Of a stretch of 64,000 bases of DNA, positions 22,056 to 31,642 are shown piece after piece. The DNA is from Ascidiaceihabitans sp. Lineage in GTDB: Bacteria; Pseudomonadota; Alphaproteobacteria; Rhodobacterales; Rhodobacteraceae. The translations under genes and the position numbers were made by a program. How positions within the stretch are numbered: position 1 is the stretch's first letter; each line of letters begins with the position of its first letter. The DNA is taken from NCBI GenBank assembly GCA_028248455.1, contig JAOKHV010000004.1, positions 1-64,000 on the forward strand. The letters are read 5' to 3'. The notes under the pieces were generated by a model that had not been told where the DNA came from, searched no databases, and saw only the letters and a list, made by a program, of their open reading frames with translations.

Positions 22056-22528
22056 TCACCTTGATTGCAGCACGCGCCCGTGGAAACGTGATTGGCAAAG
22101 ATGGTGATATGCCATGGCATCTGCCTGAAGATTTGAAATATTTCATGCGCGAAACTATGGGCGGTGCGATGATCATGGGACGCAACACGTGGAACAGTCT
22201 CCCAAATGCGCCACTGAAAAATCGGTTGAACATCGTGGTGACGTCCAAGGGATGCGCAGCAGAGCATTGCGTAGCGTCTGTGAGCGAAGCGCTCGCGCTT
22301 GCGACCAGGCTTGGCTATCACCGGATCTATGGCGTAGGCGGGGCAGGGATATATACTGCGATGTTACCATTGGCAGATCGGCTGTGCCTGACTGAAGTTA
22401 ACTTAGTGGTGGATGACGCCGATACGTTCTTTCCACCCTTTGATGGGGCCGAGTGGAGACTTAACACGCAGACTGAGATCAGAACGGATGAGCCGCGGTG
22501 TATTGCAGGGGAATGGATCCGTGCCTGA
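22052..22528 (+). CDS. folA: Dihydrofolate reductase
   Basis: 158 residues. Met20-loop region [21 protein letters not shown] near 12 with the catalytic acid in the PEDLKYF helix, NADPH-binding [12 protein letters not shown] near 44 and [13 protein letters not shown] near 94. Regenerates tetrahydrofolate after the ThyA reaction. Start codon overlaps the thyA stop (ATGA). Confidence 0.96.
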   Translation: MITLIAARARGNVIGKDGDMPWHLPEDLKYFMRETMGGAMIMGRNTWNSLPNAPLKNRLNIVVTSKGCAAEHCVASVSEALALATRLGYHRIYGVGGAGIYTAMLPLADRLCLTEVNLVVDDADTFFPPFDGAEWRLNTQTEIRTDEPRCIAGEWIRA

Positions 22529-22748
22529 GTTCCCGATGCTTTTGAGAAATTAAGCATGCCGGTAATCGTGGTGCTTAACTGGATAACCCCGCGATGATTT
22601 GCATCGAGAATCCAAAACTTCTTACCAAGCACTTGATTTGTATACGCAATAGCAGTCTCTAAATACGAGAAAACGCTAGACTTGGGTTGTATTCATCAGG
22701 CAATATTCGACCCATATTTAGTGGCGGTTGTCCAAAATGAGGGCAGAT

Positions 22749-23123
22749 ATGCGTTTTAAAATGATTTTGGCGGCGGGTTGTGGCCTTTTGATGTCGGGTA
22801 CAGCGCCTACATTAGCACAGGACTATCCATCCGTTTCAGTGACATAAATTGTCCTGACAAACATGACGGTAACAAGCGGCAGTTACGCTGCACAAGCGTC
22901 TTCCCAAGGGGCTAAAATTTATCACCACCACGGTGAGAATTTTTGCCCTGCAGGTCTTCAGCCAGTTACAATCTCTGGCGTTGTATGTTGTGGAGTGCCA
23001 AACCAAAATATGTCTTATCAGCAGGTGATGATGACACCTGCACCGCCCAAAGTAGTGCAGCAATGTGTTATTAGACGCCAAGCTGCTTACCAAGTTGGTA
23101 CGAAAGGTTGCACTTACGATTGA
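22749..23123 (+). pseudogene. Cys-rich secreted protein gene interrupted by an in-frame TAA
   Basis: ATG at 22749 opens a 124-codon frame with one TAA at 22845-22847 (codon 33). Codons 1-24 are a clear signal peptide (MRFKMILAAGCGLLMSG..TLAQ). After the TAA the same frame continues IVLTNMTVTSGSYAAQA, NFCPAGLQPVTISGVVCCGV, and ends with a disulfide-like CVIRR ... GTKGCTYD. A downstream ATG (22863) would give an 86-residue protein without signal peptide, which cannot be correct for a protein with six cysteines. Function unknown. Confidence 0.6.
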
Positions 23124-23174
23124 TCTAAGGATTATCCAACCGAATTTTTAAAACTTAAGCGCCGGTTTTTTCTT

Positions 23175-23381
23175 TTAAAGAGGTGTGATGTCACTTGCCA
23201 TTTGGCGGCCATCACGACCGTCGACGATGCCAAAGCTGACTTTCTGATTGTCGCTCAGGCCTGTCAGCCCTGATTGTTCAATAGCTGAGATGTGGACAAA
23301 TACATCGTTTCCTCCATCATCAGGTGCAATAAATCCAAATCCTTTGGTGGTGTTGAACCATTTTACGGTACCATTTGGCAT
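23175..23381 (-). CDS. cspA: Cold-shock domain protein
   Basis: 68 residues, one cold-shock domain. RNP1 is KGFGFIAP near 13 and RNP2 VFVHISAI near 26; the start GTVKWFN is standard. Binds single-stranded RNA or DNA as a chaperone. An ideal ribosome site (AAGGAGGCC) lies upstream. The roughly 170-base gap to the divergent ArsC-like gene could hold the long cold-responsive leader seen in such genes, but I could not make out one by eye. Confidence 0.95.
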   Translation of the reverse strand: MPNGTVKWFNTTKGFGFIAPDDGGNDVFVHISAIEQSGLTGLSDNQKVSFGIVDGRDGRQMASDITPL

Positions 23382-23562
23382 ATCTAAGGCCTCCTTGTGT
23401 TCAATAGTTACCCAAGTGCTTTTCTCTTGGTTAGGTAATCTGGGCGATAGAATCTACCCAATCCCTGGCTGTATGTTTTGTCCGAATGGATGTTAAATCA
23501 AGAAAAACTGCGTGATATTTGGGTGAGATTAATCTAAGTGTAGGGAATTAATGGGGAATTTC

Positions 23563-23877
23563 ATGAAAATTTTTGGCCTAAAGAACTGTGATACCTGCCG
23601 TAAAGCACTGAAAGTGTTGGGGCAATCTGCACTGGTTGATGTTCGCGCTGATGGTGTGCCTGCCGAAGTTTTGAAATTGGCGTCCGCCCAATTTGGCGAC
23701 CTATTGTTGAACACGCGCTCAGCCACTTGGCGTGGATTGTCTGAAGGCGAGCGCTTAGGTGCGCCGCTTGATTTGATCGCGCAGCACCCGGCGTTAATGA
23801 AGCGTCCGCTGATTGTGGATGGCGATAAGATGTATTTGGGTTGGACGAAGGATGTTCAAGCGGTTTTGTTGGGGTGA
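23563..23877 (+). CDS. ArsC/Spx-like thioredoxin-fold protein (YffB type)
   Basis: 104 residues from the ATG at 23563, which has GGGGA upstream; the ATG at 23551 adds four residues and overlaps that site. N-terminal strand and active site KIFGLKNCDTCRKAL (CxxC at the start of the first helix), then ARADGVP-type loop, and the late motif MKRPLIVDGDKMYLGW, as in the YffB branch of the ArsC family. Possibly a glutathione-dependent thiol reductase; arsenate reduction is not implied. Confidence 0.85.
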   Translation: MKIFGLKNCDTCRKALKVLGQSALVDVRADGVPAEVLKLASAQFGDLLLNTRSATWRGLSEGERLGAPLDLIAQHPALMKRPLIVDGDKMYLGWTKDVQAVLLG

Positions 23878-24047
23878 ATCAGTTTTTGGTTGTGGGTTGC
23901 TATGCGGATAAAATAACCTTTGGCTGTTCAGTGAAATGGGAGTGCCTGTTGCCAAACCCCATTACTCTCCCATTCAAGAATTACCCTGCCTGCAGATTGT
24001 TTTCCAAGTAGCAATTTTAGCTTTGACGCAAATTTATGCATTCGTGT

Positions 24048-24362
24048 TTAGGGACGAGTTGCGAGCCTAATGTTGCGTGTTAAAAGGCCGGATACGAAAT
24101 TCTCAATGTCGGATGACATAAGGCGCGCTAGCTCTTCCCTCGGTGTTTTGTCATAACCTTCATCGTCCCACCAATCCTCAACTATTGTGGCATCTTCCTC
24201 AAAGACATCGGCAAACTATTCAAGTACATCTACCGGCACCGTAACTTAAAATCTAACTCCACAACGTACAATTCTGAGTACGTTTGCCTCCCCAGAGACA
24301 CTTAACGAGGCGTCTGGGTTAATCTGAAATAGTTCGATGGTTTCATTACATTTGAAGCTCAT
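24048..24362 (-). pseudogene. Small conserved gene interrupted by TAA and TAG
   Basis: ATG at 24362 opens a 104-codon frame on the minus strand with a TAA at 24246-24248 (codon 39) and TAG at 24216-24218 (codon 49). The frame on both sides and between the stops is protein-like: ETIELFQINPDASLSVSGEA, NVLRIVRCGVRF, then VTVPVDVLE, then FADVFEEDATIVEDWWDDEG and a tail ARLMSSDIENFVSGLLTRN. A single frame with no indel joins the pieces. I do not recognise the family; the acidic, Trp-rich mid-part is notable. Confidence 0.5.
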
Positions 24363-24498
24363 TATAAAAGCGTATTTGGGTTGTTTGGGTTGTCACCAGA
24401 GGAGTAGTTTGATTGATACAAAAGTATTTCCGTTTTGGGTTCGTTGCCGACTTTCGCCTAAACTTTCATTTATAGCGATAGGTACGAGGCAATTGAAA

Positions 24499-24536
24499 CG
24501 CCCCACTGGAAATTCCATGGGGCGCTTCGGTTTTTT
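24499..24536. terminator. Terminator-like hairpin beyond thrS
   Basis: Stem CGCCCCA / TGGGGCG around CTGGAAATTCCA, with a six-T run on the plus strand 7 bases after it. On the minus strand it lies about 22 bases past the thrS stop, followed by a weaker TTTCAATT, so it may serve thrS and any plus-strand transcript. Bidirectional function is an inference. Confidence 0.55.
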
Positions 24537-24545
24537 GGTCGGGGA

Positions 24546-26492
24546 TTAGCGCAAATCTGGCGGTGTTGATTCAACAGCCAATGCAGCTTTGACATCATCC
24601 AATGCTTGAACCGATGTCTGTTTCTCACCCAGTCGACGTAAAGTTACCGTACGTTCTTCGACTTCACGTGCGCCAACTGCTAAGATCACAGGCACTTTTC
24701 CAACCGAGTGTTCACGGACCTTGTAGTTGATCTTTTCATTTCGAACATCGGCTTCTGCACGCACACCCGAAGCATTCAACGCTGCAACAACTTCATGCAC
24801 ATAGTCGTCCGCATCCGAGATGATGGATGCCACAACAACCTGACGCGGGGCCAACCAGAACGGTAACTTGCCAGCGTGCTCTTCGATCAAAATACCAATG
24901 AAACGTTCGAATGATCCCAGTGTTGCACGGTGCAACATGAATGGCTGGTGCTTGTTACCATCTTGGCCAACATAGGATGCATCGAGGCGTTCCGGCATGT
25001 TGCTGTCGACCTGCAATGTACCACACTGCCAGTCACGTCCGATCGCATCGGTCAACACGAACTCAAGCTTAGGGCCGTAAAACGCTCCTTCGCCTACTTG
25101 GATATCGTATTCGTATCCCGCCGCCTTACAGGCATTGCCCAGTGATGTTTCGAGCTGGTCCCAGATTGCATCAGAACCAATCCGCTTTTCAGGGCGGGTG
25201 GACAATTTGATAGCCCAGTTGGTGAAGCCCAATTCGGCGTAAATCTCTGACAGGAACTCAATGAAGATCTTTGTCTCTGTTTCGATTTGCTCTTCAGTAC
25301 AGAAAATATGCCCGTCATCTTGGGTGAAGCCACGTACGCGCATGATACCATGCAACGCACCTGATGGCTCATAGCGGTTGCACGAACCAAATTCAGCCAT
25401 CCGCAAAGGTAAGTCGCGGTAGGATTTCATACCTCGGTTAAAGACCTGAACGTGGCATGGGCAGTTCATAGGTTTCAGCGCGTTGACTGTTTTTTCACGG
25501 GCATGATCCTCGTCAACTTCAACGATGAACATGTTCTCTTGGTAGCTTTCCCAGTGGCCGGATTTTTCCCACAGCTGACGATTCACAACTTGTGGTGTGT
25601 TCACCTCAACATAGCCACCTGCGCGCTGACGACGGCGCATGTAGTCTTGCAACTCTGTATATATGCGCCAGCCGTTCGGGTGCCAGAACACTTGGCCCGG
25701 GGCTTCTTCTTGCATGTGAAACAGATCCATCTCGCGGCCCAACTTCCGGTGGTCGCGTTTGGCGGCCTCTTCCAGCATGTTCAGGTGCGCTTTGAGCTTT
25801 TCCTTGCCAGTAAAGGCCACCCCGTAGATGCGTTGTAGCATTTCGCGGTCGCTATCACCGCGCCAGTAGGCACCTGCGATGGACATCAGTTTGAAGCCGT
25901 CGCCGGGCACTTGACCCGTGTGTTGCAAGTGCGGGCCACGGCACAGGTCCTGCCATTCGCCGTGCCAATACATGCGCAGCGGTTCATCCCCCGGGATTCC
26001 CTCAATCAGTTCAACCTTATACGGCTCACCGCGATCCTCGTAGTATTTGATCGCAACATCGCGCTCCCATACTTCGGTGCGCACGGCGTCGCGTTTGTTG
26101 ATGATTTCCTTCATCTTCTTTTCGATCGTGATCAGGTCTTCGGGGGTAAATGACTCTTTGCGGTCAAAGTCATAGTACCAACCATTTTTGATCACAGGAC
26201 CGATGGTCACTTTGGTATCAGGCCAAATCTCTTGCACAGCGCGGGCCATGATGTGGGCCAGATCGTGGCGCACCAGTTCATTGGCTTGCACATCGTCTTG
26301 TATGGTGTGCAGAGCGATGGTGGCATTCTCGTTGATTGGCCATTGCAGGTCCCAATGTTCGCCGTTCACTGTGGCGCTGATCGCCTTTTTGGCGAGGGAT
26401 TTTGAAATGCTTTCGGCAACTGCTGCTGCTGTGATGCCAGCGTCATATTCGCGTGCATTGCCGTCGGGAAAGGTAAGGGAGATTGATGCCAT
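24546..26492 (-). CDS. thrS: Threonyl-tRNA synthetase
   Basis: 648 residues. TGS domain at the start ([19 protein letters not shown]), editing domain with [10 protein letters not shown] near 78 and [14 protein letters not shown] near 184, class II catalytic core with motif 2 region around [19 protein letters not shown] near 370 and motif 3 [14 protein letters not shown] near 540, zinc ligands including CPCHVQVFN near 344, and the anticodon domain to the end. Standard organisation, no gaps. Confidence 0.97.
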   Translation of the reverse strand: MASISLTFPDGNAREYDAGITAAAVAESISKSLAKKAISATVNGEHWDLQWPINENATIALHTIQDDVQANELVRHDLAHIMARAVQEIWPDTKVTIGPVIKNGWYYDFDRKESFTPEDLITIEKKMKEIINKRDAVRTEVWERDVAIKYYEDRGEPYKVELIEGIPGDEPLRMYWHGEWQDLCRGPHLQHTGQVPGDGFKLMSIAGAYWRGDSDREMLQRIYGVAFTGKEKLKAHLNMLEEAAKRDHRKLGREMDLFHMQEEAPGQVFWHPNGWRIYTELQDYMRRRQRAGGYVEVNTPQVVNRQLWEKSGHWESYQENMFIVEVDEDHAREKTVNALKPMNCPCHVQVFNRGMKSYRDLPLRMAEFGSCNRYEPSGALHGIMRVRGFTQDDGHIFCTEEQIETETKIFIEFLSEIYAELGFTNWAIKLSTRPEKRIGSDAIWDQLETSLGNACKAAGYEYDIQVGEGAFYGPKLEFVLTDAIGRDWQCGTLQVDSNMPERLDASYVGQDGNKHQPFMLHRATLGSFERFIGILIEEHAGKLPFWLAPRQVVVASIISDADDYVHEVVAALNASGVRAEADVRNEKINYKVREHSVGKVPVILAVGAREVEERTVTLRRLGEKQTSVQALDDVKAALAVESTPPDLR

Positions 26493-26691
26493 TTGGGCAC
26501 TCCTCGTCAGTTTGGCGCCTACGAAACGCCCGGTTGCGGGTTATATGGTTCCCAGCGCTTTTGCCTAAAGCGTCGGGAGGGGTCAAGGCCGAGGGGATGA
26601 TCAAATCGGACTTCGTGTTTACGGGACACATTTCGGATTGCGTCAGGCCGTTTGCGTGTCGCATTATCCACCGGAATTCAGGGGGCCAGTC

Positions 26692-27444
26692 ATGTCAGAA
26701 CCACAGTACTTAAACACGCCGCAAGGCCGTCGCATTGGATATCACCTTTCAGAAGGGGCTGGCCCGTGGCTTGTCTTCTTGGGTGGTTTGAAATCTGATA
26801 TGGAAGGCACGAAAGCGATCCATCTCGAGGCGTGGGCCCGTGCGCGAGGGCAAGCGTTCTTGCGGTTCGATTATTCTGGCCATGGTGTCAGCTCGGGCAC
26901 CTTTGAAACTGGGTGTATAGGTGATTGGGCTGAGGATACCTTTGTTGTGATCAATGCTTTGACAGAGGGCAAGGTGGTTTTGATTGGCTCCAGTATGGGG
27001 GGATGGCAATCACTGTTGTTTGCGCGTGACCACACTGAGCGTATGGCCGGGCTGGTGACGATTGCAGCGGCGCCAGATTTTACAGAAGACGGGTATTGGG
27101 CATCGTTTAGCGTTTCACAGAAGTCTGCACTCGAGGCAGATGGGCAGATCGAGTTACCCTCTGATTATATGGAACCTTACATTATTACCAAAAGATTGAT
27201 CGAGGATGGGCGTAATCAGTTGGTTATGCGTAGCCCATTAGATTTACCGTTTCCTGTGCGCATGCTTCAGGGTACCGCAGATACGGCGGTCAGCACGGAT
27301 TGTGCGGTAAGGTTGCAAGGACACGCAAGCAGCCCAGACATGCGCCTGACCTTGATCAAAGACGCAGATCACCGGTTCTCAGATGGACCATGCTTGGGGT
27401 TGATCGAACGTGCAGTGCTGGAAGTTATGGGAGACGCAGAATGA
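26692..27444 (+). CDS. Alpha/beta hydrolase (ABHD10-like serine esterase)
   Basis: 250 residues from the ATG at 26692. N-terminal strand and oxyanion region WLVFLGGLKSDMEGTKA near 25, acyl pocket GHGVSSG near 66, nucleophile elbow GSSMGGWQSLLF near 100 (Ser), acid loop GTADTAVS near 196 and catalytic His in DADHRFSDG near 227. The layout resembles ABHD10-type esterases/thioesterases. The stop overlaps an ATG of a truncated VOC gene (ATGA), suggesting a three-gene unit. Confidence 0.88.
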   Translation: MSEPQYLNTPQGRRIGYHLSEGAGPWLVFLGGLKSDMEGTKAIHLEAWARARGQAFLRFDYSGHGVSSGTFETGCIGDWAEDTFVVINALTEGKVVLIGSSMGGWQSLLFARDHTERMAGLVTIAAAPDFTEDGYWASFSVSQKSALEADGQIELPSDYMEPYIITKRLIEDGRNQLVMRSPLDLPFPVRMLQGTADTAVSTDCAVRLQGHASSPDMRLTLIKDADHRFSDGPCLGLIERAVLEVMGDAE

Positions 27445-27665
27445 GGACGCTTGGATGCAATGTCGCAGAGAAGGTTGAGGTTGCAGCAATCATTGCCAAA
27501 TCGGAAAATGCTGGAGGTACAATCCTTAAATCTGCTCAGGATGTCTTCTGGGGCGGGCACCACGAGTACGTTGCAGATCCAGAAGGACATATTTGGGAAA
27601 TTGCGCATAATCCGTTTAGCCCGTTGGGATCTAAAGGTGACTTCCAATGGAACGGTGCCGCCTAA
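27441..27665 (+). pseudogene. Half of a VOC (glyoxalase/bleomycin resistance) protein
   Basis: 74 codons from the ATG that overlaps the hydrolase stop. They encode only the second module of a VOC protein: LGCNVAEKVEVAAIIAKSEN, GGTILKSAQDVFWGGHHEYV and ADPEGHIWEIAHNPF, with the WE(V/I)AHNPF end of the subfamily. The first beta-alpha-beta-beta-beta module of about 60 residues is missing, so no complete active site can form. It could be dimer-dependent, but an upstream deletion that brought the remainder next to the hydrolase is more likely. Confidence 0.6.
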
Positions 27666-28297
27666 TGCGTCAACCGCGCAGTATGTGGAGTTTGGAAAAC
27701 TTTGGTCGCCAACGACTGTCTAAACATTTTTACATGCGCGACTTTATGTACTCAGAGATTAATGGCTTTCATGGGGTGCGGAATGTGCCGACGCAGCCCG
27801 ACCTTGTTTTGGAAAACGGTCGGCAATTTTGCACCCAACTTTTGGATCCGTTGGAGGAAACATTTGGGCGAATTGCGCTTCGCTCGGGCTATCGGTCACC
27901 CGAACTGAATGCCTACGGAAACAAGCATAACCTAAACTGCGCGCGCAATGACAATCCTACTGAATGCCATATCTGGGACTTGAGTGTCGGTGATCACACA
28001 GTTGCGGGAGCCACTATTGTGGTGCCGTGGTTTGCAGATCAATATGACCAGGGGCGTGATTGGCAGGATTTGGCATGGTGGGTCCACGACCATATTCCAT
28101 ATTCTGAAATGTGGTTTTTCCCCAAGCTAGCAGCATTTAATTTGGTTTGGCGCCCAACACCGCAACGCACGATCTCAAGCTACATCGCCCCGCGTGGTAT
28201 GTTGCTGCGCTCTGGGGAAGAGGCCGTTGAAACATTGCCTCTACGTCGTAAACGATACGCAGATTTCCCAGTCTTTCGGGGAATACTCTATCCGTGA
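27665..28297 (+). CDS. Peptidase M15-like or conserved hypothetical protein
   Basis: 210 residues from the ATG that overlaps the preceding stop (TAATG); the alternate start at 27647 is worse. The middle has IALRSGYRSPELNAYGNKHN and CHIWDLSVGDH, similar in spacing to the SGYRSPxLN ... H-x-x-G-x-A-x-D region of the peptidase M15 family, with several aromatic residues near DLAWWVHDHIPYSEMWF. The zinc-ligand spacing is not convincing enough to call a carboxypeptidase. Family membership is an inference. Confidence 0.55.
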   Translation: MRQPRSMWSLENFGRQRLSKHFYMRDFMYSEINGFHGVRNVPTQPDLVLENGRQFCTQLLDPLEETFGRIALRSGYRSPELNAYGNKHNLNCARNDNPTECHIWDLSVGDHTVAGATIVVPWFADQYDQGRDWQDLAWWVHDHIPYSEMWFFPKLAAFNLVWRPTPQRTISSYIAPRGMLLRSGEEAVETLPLRRKRYADFPVFRGILYP

Positions 28298-28405
28298 AGC
28301 AATATGCTTCGTAAACTATAGGTGCGGGCACAAAATGCAGCCTCCACTTTGACGGGAAGGCTCTAAACTAGGATTATCTTTCTAAATTCATCTGGGGGGT
28401 GACCT

Positions 28406-29492
28406 ATGAAACGATTCTTAACAGCGGCAACGCTGACACTATCCGTGTTTTCGATGCCAGCTTTCGCGCAATCTTGCGGTGGTACTTATGTGTTTGAAAA
28501 TAGTGAAAGCCTACCTCTTTGATCGCTGACCGCCAATACAAAGAGGTAGGTAAGTGGACCGCGATCCATTCAGAAAACCTCAGTCTTATTGGCGAGAATC
28601 CGAATGCATTGCGTGCTGGCATGAAATTGCGCCTTAGCTGTATCGACGGTTTCCCTGTCGGTATGGAAGGCGGAACACAAGCCGTGATTGCAACTGAAAC
28701 TGCGGCGGCACCTGCACCGCGTGCAGCACCAAGTGGTCGTAAACTTGAGCAAAATTTGAATGTCTTAACAGGCAGTGACTTTGCCCCATTCGTACATTCG
28801 GGTTTGGATAACGACGGTCTTGTGACCGAAATTGTTGTACGTTTGATGAGGGCCTCTACTGCTGCGGAAAACTATAAACTGCACTGGGTCAACGATTGAG
28901 CTTCGCACCTTGATCCGCTGCTGAGCAACGCGATGATGGATATGGAGTTCCCGTGGTATCGCCCAAATTGTGAAGCCGAACCCACGCAATATCGTTGTGC
29001 GAACTTCCATTTCTTGGACCCTTTATTGGATCTTGTCATGTTGTTTTTTGTGAACTCAGATGACCCGATGAAGTTTGAGACGGACAACGATGTGATTGGT
29101 AAGAACATTTACCGACCGAAGGGCTTTTTGACCTATGATTTGATCAGGATGGCCGCAACTGGTTGGCTGATGAATTGATCACATTGACAGTCGGGGCCAC
29201 AGCAGAATCCTGTTTCGATTTGTTGTTGGATGGAAAGGTTGATGCGGTTTCAGGGAACGAATTTTTGGGAGCCGAAATCACTTACAATCGTAGCTTAAAT
29301 GATCAAGTGTCCGCGTTGCCAAAACCAGTTTCTATTCAGGGCCTTCATGTCGTGACTTTGAAACGTCACTGGTGAGGTACGACACACCTTTACCGTTTCA
29401 ACGCAGGGCTAGCGACCCTAAAACAATCGGATCGCGACAACGAAATCGTCAGCCGTCATCTCAATTATTTTGGGGAGCGACTGAAAGGCTGA
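28406..29492 (+). pseudogene. Decayed LysM-containing solute-binding-like gene
   Basis: The ATG at 28406 has a GGGGGG ribosome site and a signal peptide ending AFAQ. A LysM domain follows (SLIADRQYKEVGKWT, IHSENLSLIGENPNALRAGM, KLRLSCIDG), then a linker rich in Ala and Pro, then a transporter solute-binding-like domain (LTGSDFAPFVHSGLDNDGLV, AEPTQYRCANFHFLDPLLD). It is broken four times: a frameshift near 28510, a TGA at 28897-28899 where the context HWVND_ASHLD suggests a former Trp, a frameshift near 29140-29160, and a TGA at 29373-29375. The end ERLKG* is at 29492. A former periplasmic protein that cannot be made whole. Confidence 0.7.
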
Positions 29493-29612
29493 AATATGCC
29501 AACGCCTGCTTGCTCATTTTGGGCAGGCAGGCCATTGTGGATCAATATTGAAAAGTCGATGGGCGGACACGTAGAGTGATGCAGTTTTTGATCGATCATG
29601 TGGTAGGAAAAC

Positions 29613-30323
29613 ATGGCTGAACCATTGGTTTTCCTGCCTGGGATGATGTGCGATGCACGCCTCTTTGGGCCACAAATTGCGGAATTGTCAGCGGACACAT
29701 GTGTCACTGTTGCACCGATCACCCAAGGTGAGCGGGTTGAAGAAATTGCATCTAATCTGCTTGATCAGCTTCCAGTGCGCTTTGCACTTGCTGGTCTTAG
29801 CATGGGCGGCATCATTGCGATGGAGTTGCTGCGTCGGGCCCCTGACCGGATCACCCGCATTGCATTGATGGGGACCAATCCACTCGCTGAAACGCCCCCC
29901 ACGGCTGCAGAACGTGAACCACAAATTGTTGGTGTACGCACTGGCTGTCTAGAACAGGTGATGCGCAAAAAACTGGAAACGCATCACTTTGCACCAGGGC
30001 CGCAGCGCAATGATGTTTGCGAGCTGGTCGTCGACATGGCGTTGACCCTTGGCGGGGAAACATTCGTGCGCCAGTCACGTGCGCTACAACGTAGGCGTGA
30101 TCAGCAGGGCACATTGCGCAAATGCAAAGTTCCAACGCTGGTTTTATGTGGAGCGCACGACCAGATTTGCCCAGTTAAACGACATACCTTCATGGCAGAA
30201 CTTATCCCGTTCGCTGAACTGGTCGTCCTTGAAAACGCGGGTCACTTTATGACACTTGATGATCCAGCTGCGACAACAGCTGCGATACGCGAATGGATGA
30301 AGCAGCCTTTAGTTTTGCGTTGA
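29613..30323 (+). CDS. Alpha/beta hydrolase
   Basis: 236 residues with the full alpha/beta hydrolase set: start VFLPGMMCDARLF near 7, nucleophile elbow ALAGLSMGGIIAMEL near 57-71, acid loop LVLCGAHDQICPVKRH near 170, and His in LENAGHFMTLDDP near 206. The substrate is not predictable. It has no obvious operon partner and stands between a decayed gene and the amine cluster. Confidence 0.87.
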   Translation: MAEPLVFLPGMMCDARLFGPQIAELSADTCVTVAPITQGERVEEIASNLLDQLPVRFALAGLSMGGIIAMELLRRAPDRITRIALMGTNPLAETPPTAAEREPQIVGVRTGCLEQVMRKKLETHHFAPGPQRNDVCELVVDMALTLGGETFVRQSRALQRRRDQQGTLRKCKVPTLVLCGAHDQICPVKRHTFMAELIPFAELVVLENAGHFMTLDDPAATTAAIREWMKQPLVLR

Positions 30324-30331
30324 ACGGCTGT

Positions 30332-31633
30332 TTAAAATCCAAGTCGATCGCGCATGCTATACCAAGTCATTGCAAGGCTCAGCAGTGGTGTGCGCAGCGA
30401 TGCTCCGCCTGGGAACGGATATGTTGGGATACGTGACATCGTATCAAAACCATCTGTTTCACCTTCAATAGCCATAGCCATCAGTTGTCCCGCATGCGTC
30501 GCCGTTCCAACGCCGTGTCCTGAATAACCCGACGCGCTTAGCACATTGGGGGCCAATCGCGTTAGGTATGGCAGGCGCTTCATCGTGATCGCAAGTGTGC
30601 CACCCCATGCGTAATCAATGCGAACATCACTCAAGTGTGGAAATATCTCAGTCATCGGTTTGCGGACTTTGGTGACAAGGTCTTTGGGGAATTTGTAGCC
30701 ATAACTTTCACCGCCACCAAATAACAGGCGACCATCATGACTGAGGCGGAAATAGTTAACCACAAACCGTCCGTCAGCTATTGCGACGTCCTCCGTCAGA
30801 ACCCGCTTTGTCTCATCCCCAAGCGGTTCAGTCGCGGCAATGAAATTATTGATTGGCATAACGCGGGCCGCCACTTTGGGCGCAAGGCCGCCAAGATAGC
30901 CATTGGCAGCGAGTATGATGTGATCTGAAGTGATCTTACCGTTTGACGTGATAACCGTACAGGGCGGGCCATAAGCAATGGTTTGGGCGCGGGTACCCTC
31001 ATAGATGCGCACACCCGCAGCGATGGCTGCCTTGGCAAGGCCAACAGCGAGGCGAAGGGGATGCAAATGGGCGGCGTCGCGGTCTATAAGGCCGCCTACA
31101 TAGTCAGGTGATGGGCAAAGTTGATACATTGCGGCTGCGTCTAGTTGCTGAATTGCATATCCATATTTGTGATCCATATGCCCTGCATATTGATGCAGTT
31201 CATCAACATCACTTTTCGTCGATGCAGACCACGCAACACCGGGGCGCAAGTAACAGTCAATATTGTGCTCTTTGATCAACCCTTTGACCAGCGCCTTTGA
31301 ATCTTGACCAAGCTCCCAAAGCTTAAGCGCATCATCTTCGCCTAACATCTTTTCCAGGTAGGGTTGTTCAACCCGCTGGCCACTGCCCAATTGTCCACCG
31401 TTGCGGCCCGATGCCCCAAAGCCAACGCGCTGTGCATCAATCAAAACAACATCACGTCCAGCTTGCGCCAAATGTAGGGCTGCGGACAGCCCCGTGAACC
31501 CTGCGCCGATCACACAAACATCCGCTTTGATGCGGCCTTCAAATGGAGGGCAAGGCGGCAAGGCGTCAGTCGTCGCAGCATACCAGCTTTGAGGATAAGA
31601 CCCAGGGATGTCATTGGCATCAAGTAGGTTCAT
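30332..31633 (-). CDS. FAD-dependent oxidoreductase, PuuB-type (gamma-glutamyl-amine oxidase)
   Basis: 433 residues of the DAO family. ADP-binding GAGFTGLSAALHLAQAG near 43-59 and the following RVGFGASGRNGGQLGSG near 68-85 match gamma-glutamylputrescine oxidase PuuB and its relatives. C-terminal substrate/FAD region LNSGYSGHGV-like stretch ASGYSGHGVGTATHAG near 372. Last gene of the minus-strand cluster; in the Puu pathway this enzyme oxidises gamma-glutamylputrescine to the aldehyde. Chemistry for putrescine is inferred from the neighbouring ligases. Confidence 0.82.
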   Translation of the reverse strand: MNLLDANDIPGSYPQSWYAATTDALPPCPPFEGRIKADVCVIGAGFTGLSAALHLAQAGRDVVLIDAQRVGFGASGRNGGQLGSGQRVEQPYLEKMLGEDDALKLWELGQDSKALVKGLIKEHNIDCYLRPGVAWSASTKSDVDELHQYAGHMDHKYGYAIQQLDAAAMYQLCPSPDYVGGLIDRDAAHLHPLRLAVGLAKAAIAAGVRIYEGTRAQTIAYGPPCTVITSNGKITSDHIILAANGYLGGLAPKVAARVMPINNFIAATEPLGDETKRVLTEDVAIADGRFVVNYFRLSHDGRLLFGGGESYGYKFPKDLVTKVRKPMTEIFPHLSDVRIDYAWGGTLAITMKRLPYLTRLAPNVLSASGYSGHGVGTATHAGQLMAMAIEGETDGFDTMSRIPTYPFPGGASLRTPLLSLAMTWYSMRDRLGF

Positions 31634-31642
31634 GTTAGCGAC

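Noticed and set aside
23929-23990. Inverted repeat AATGGGAG ... CTCCCATT
   Set aside because: Eight-base arms with a long loop and no T-run; could be chance.
24337-24549. 70-codon plus-strand ORF ending at thrS
   Set aside because: Antisense to the 24048-24362 frame at one end and crosses a terminator-like hairpin; no recognisable features.
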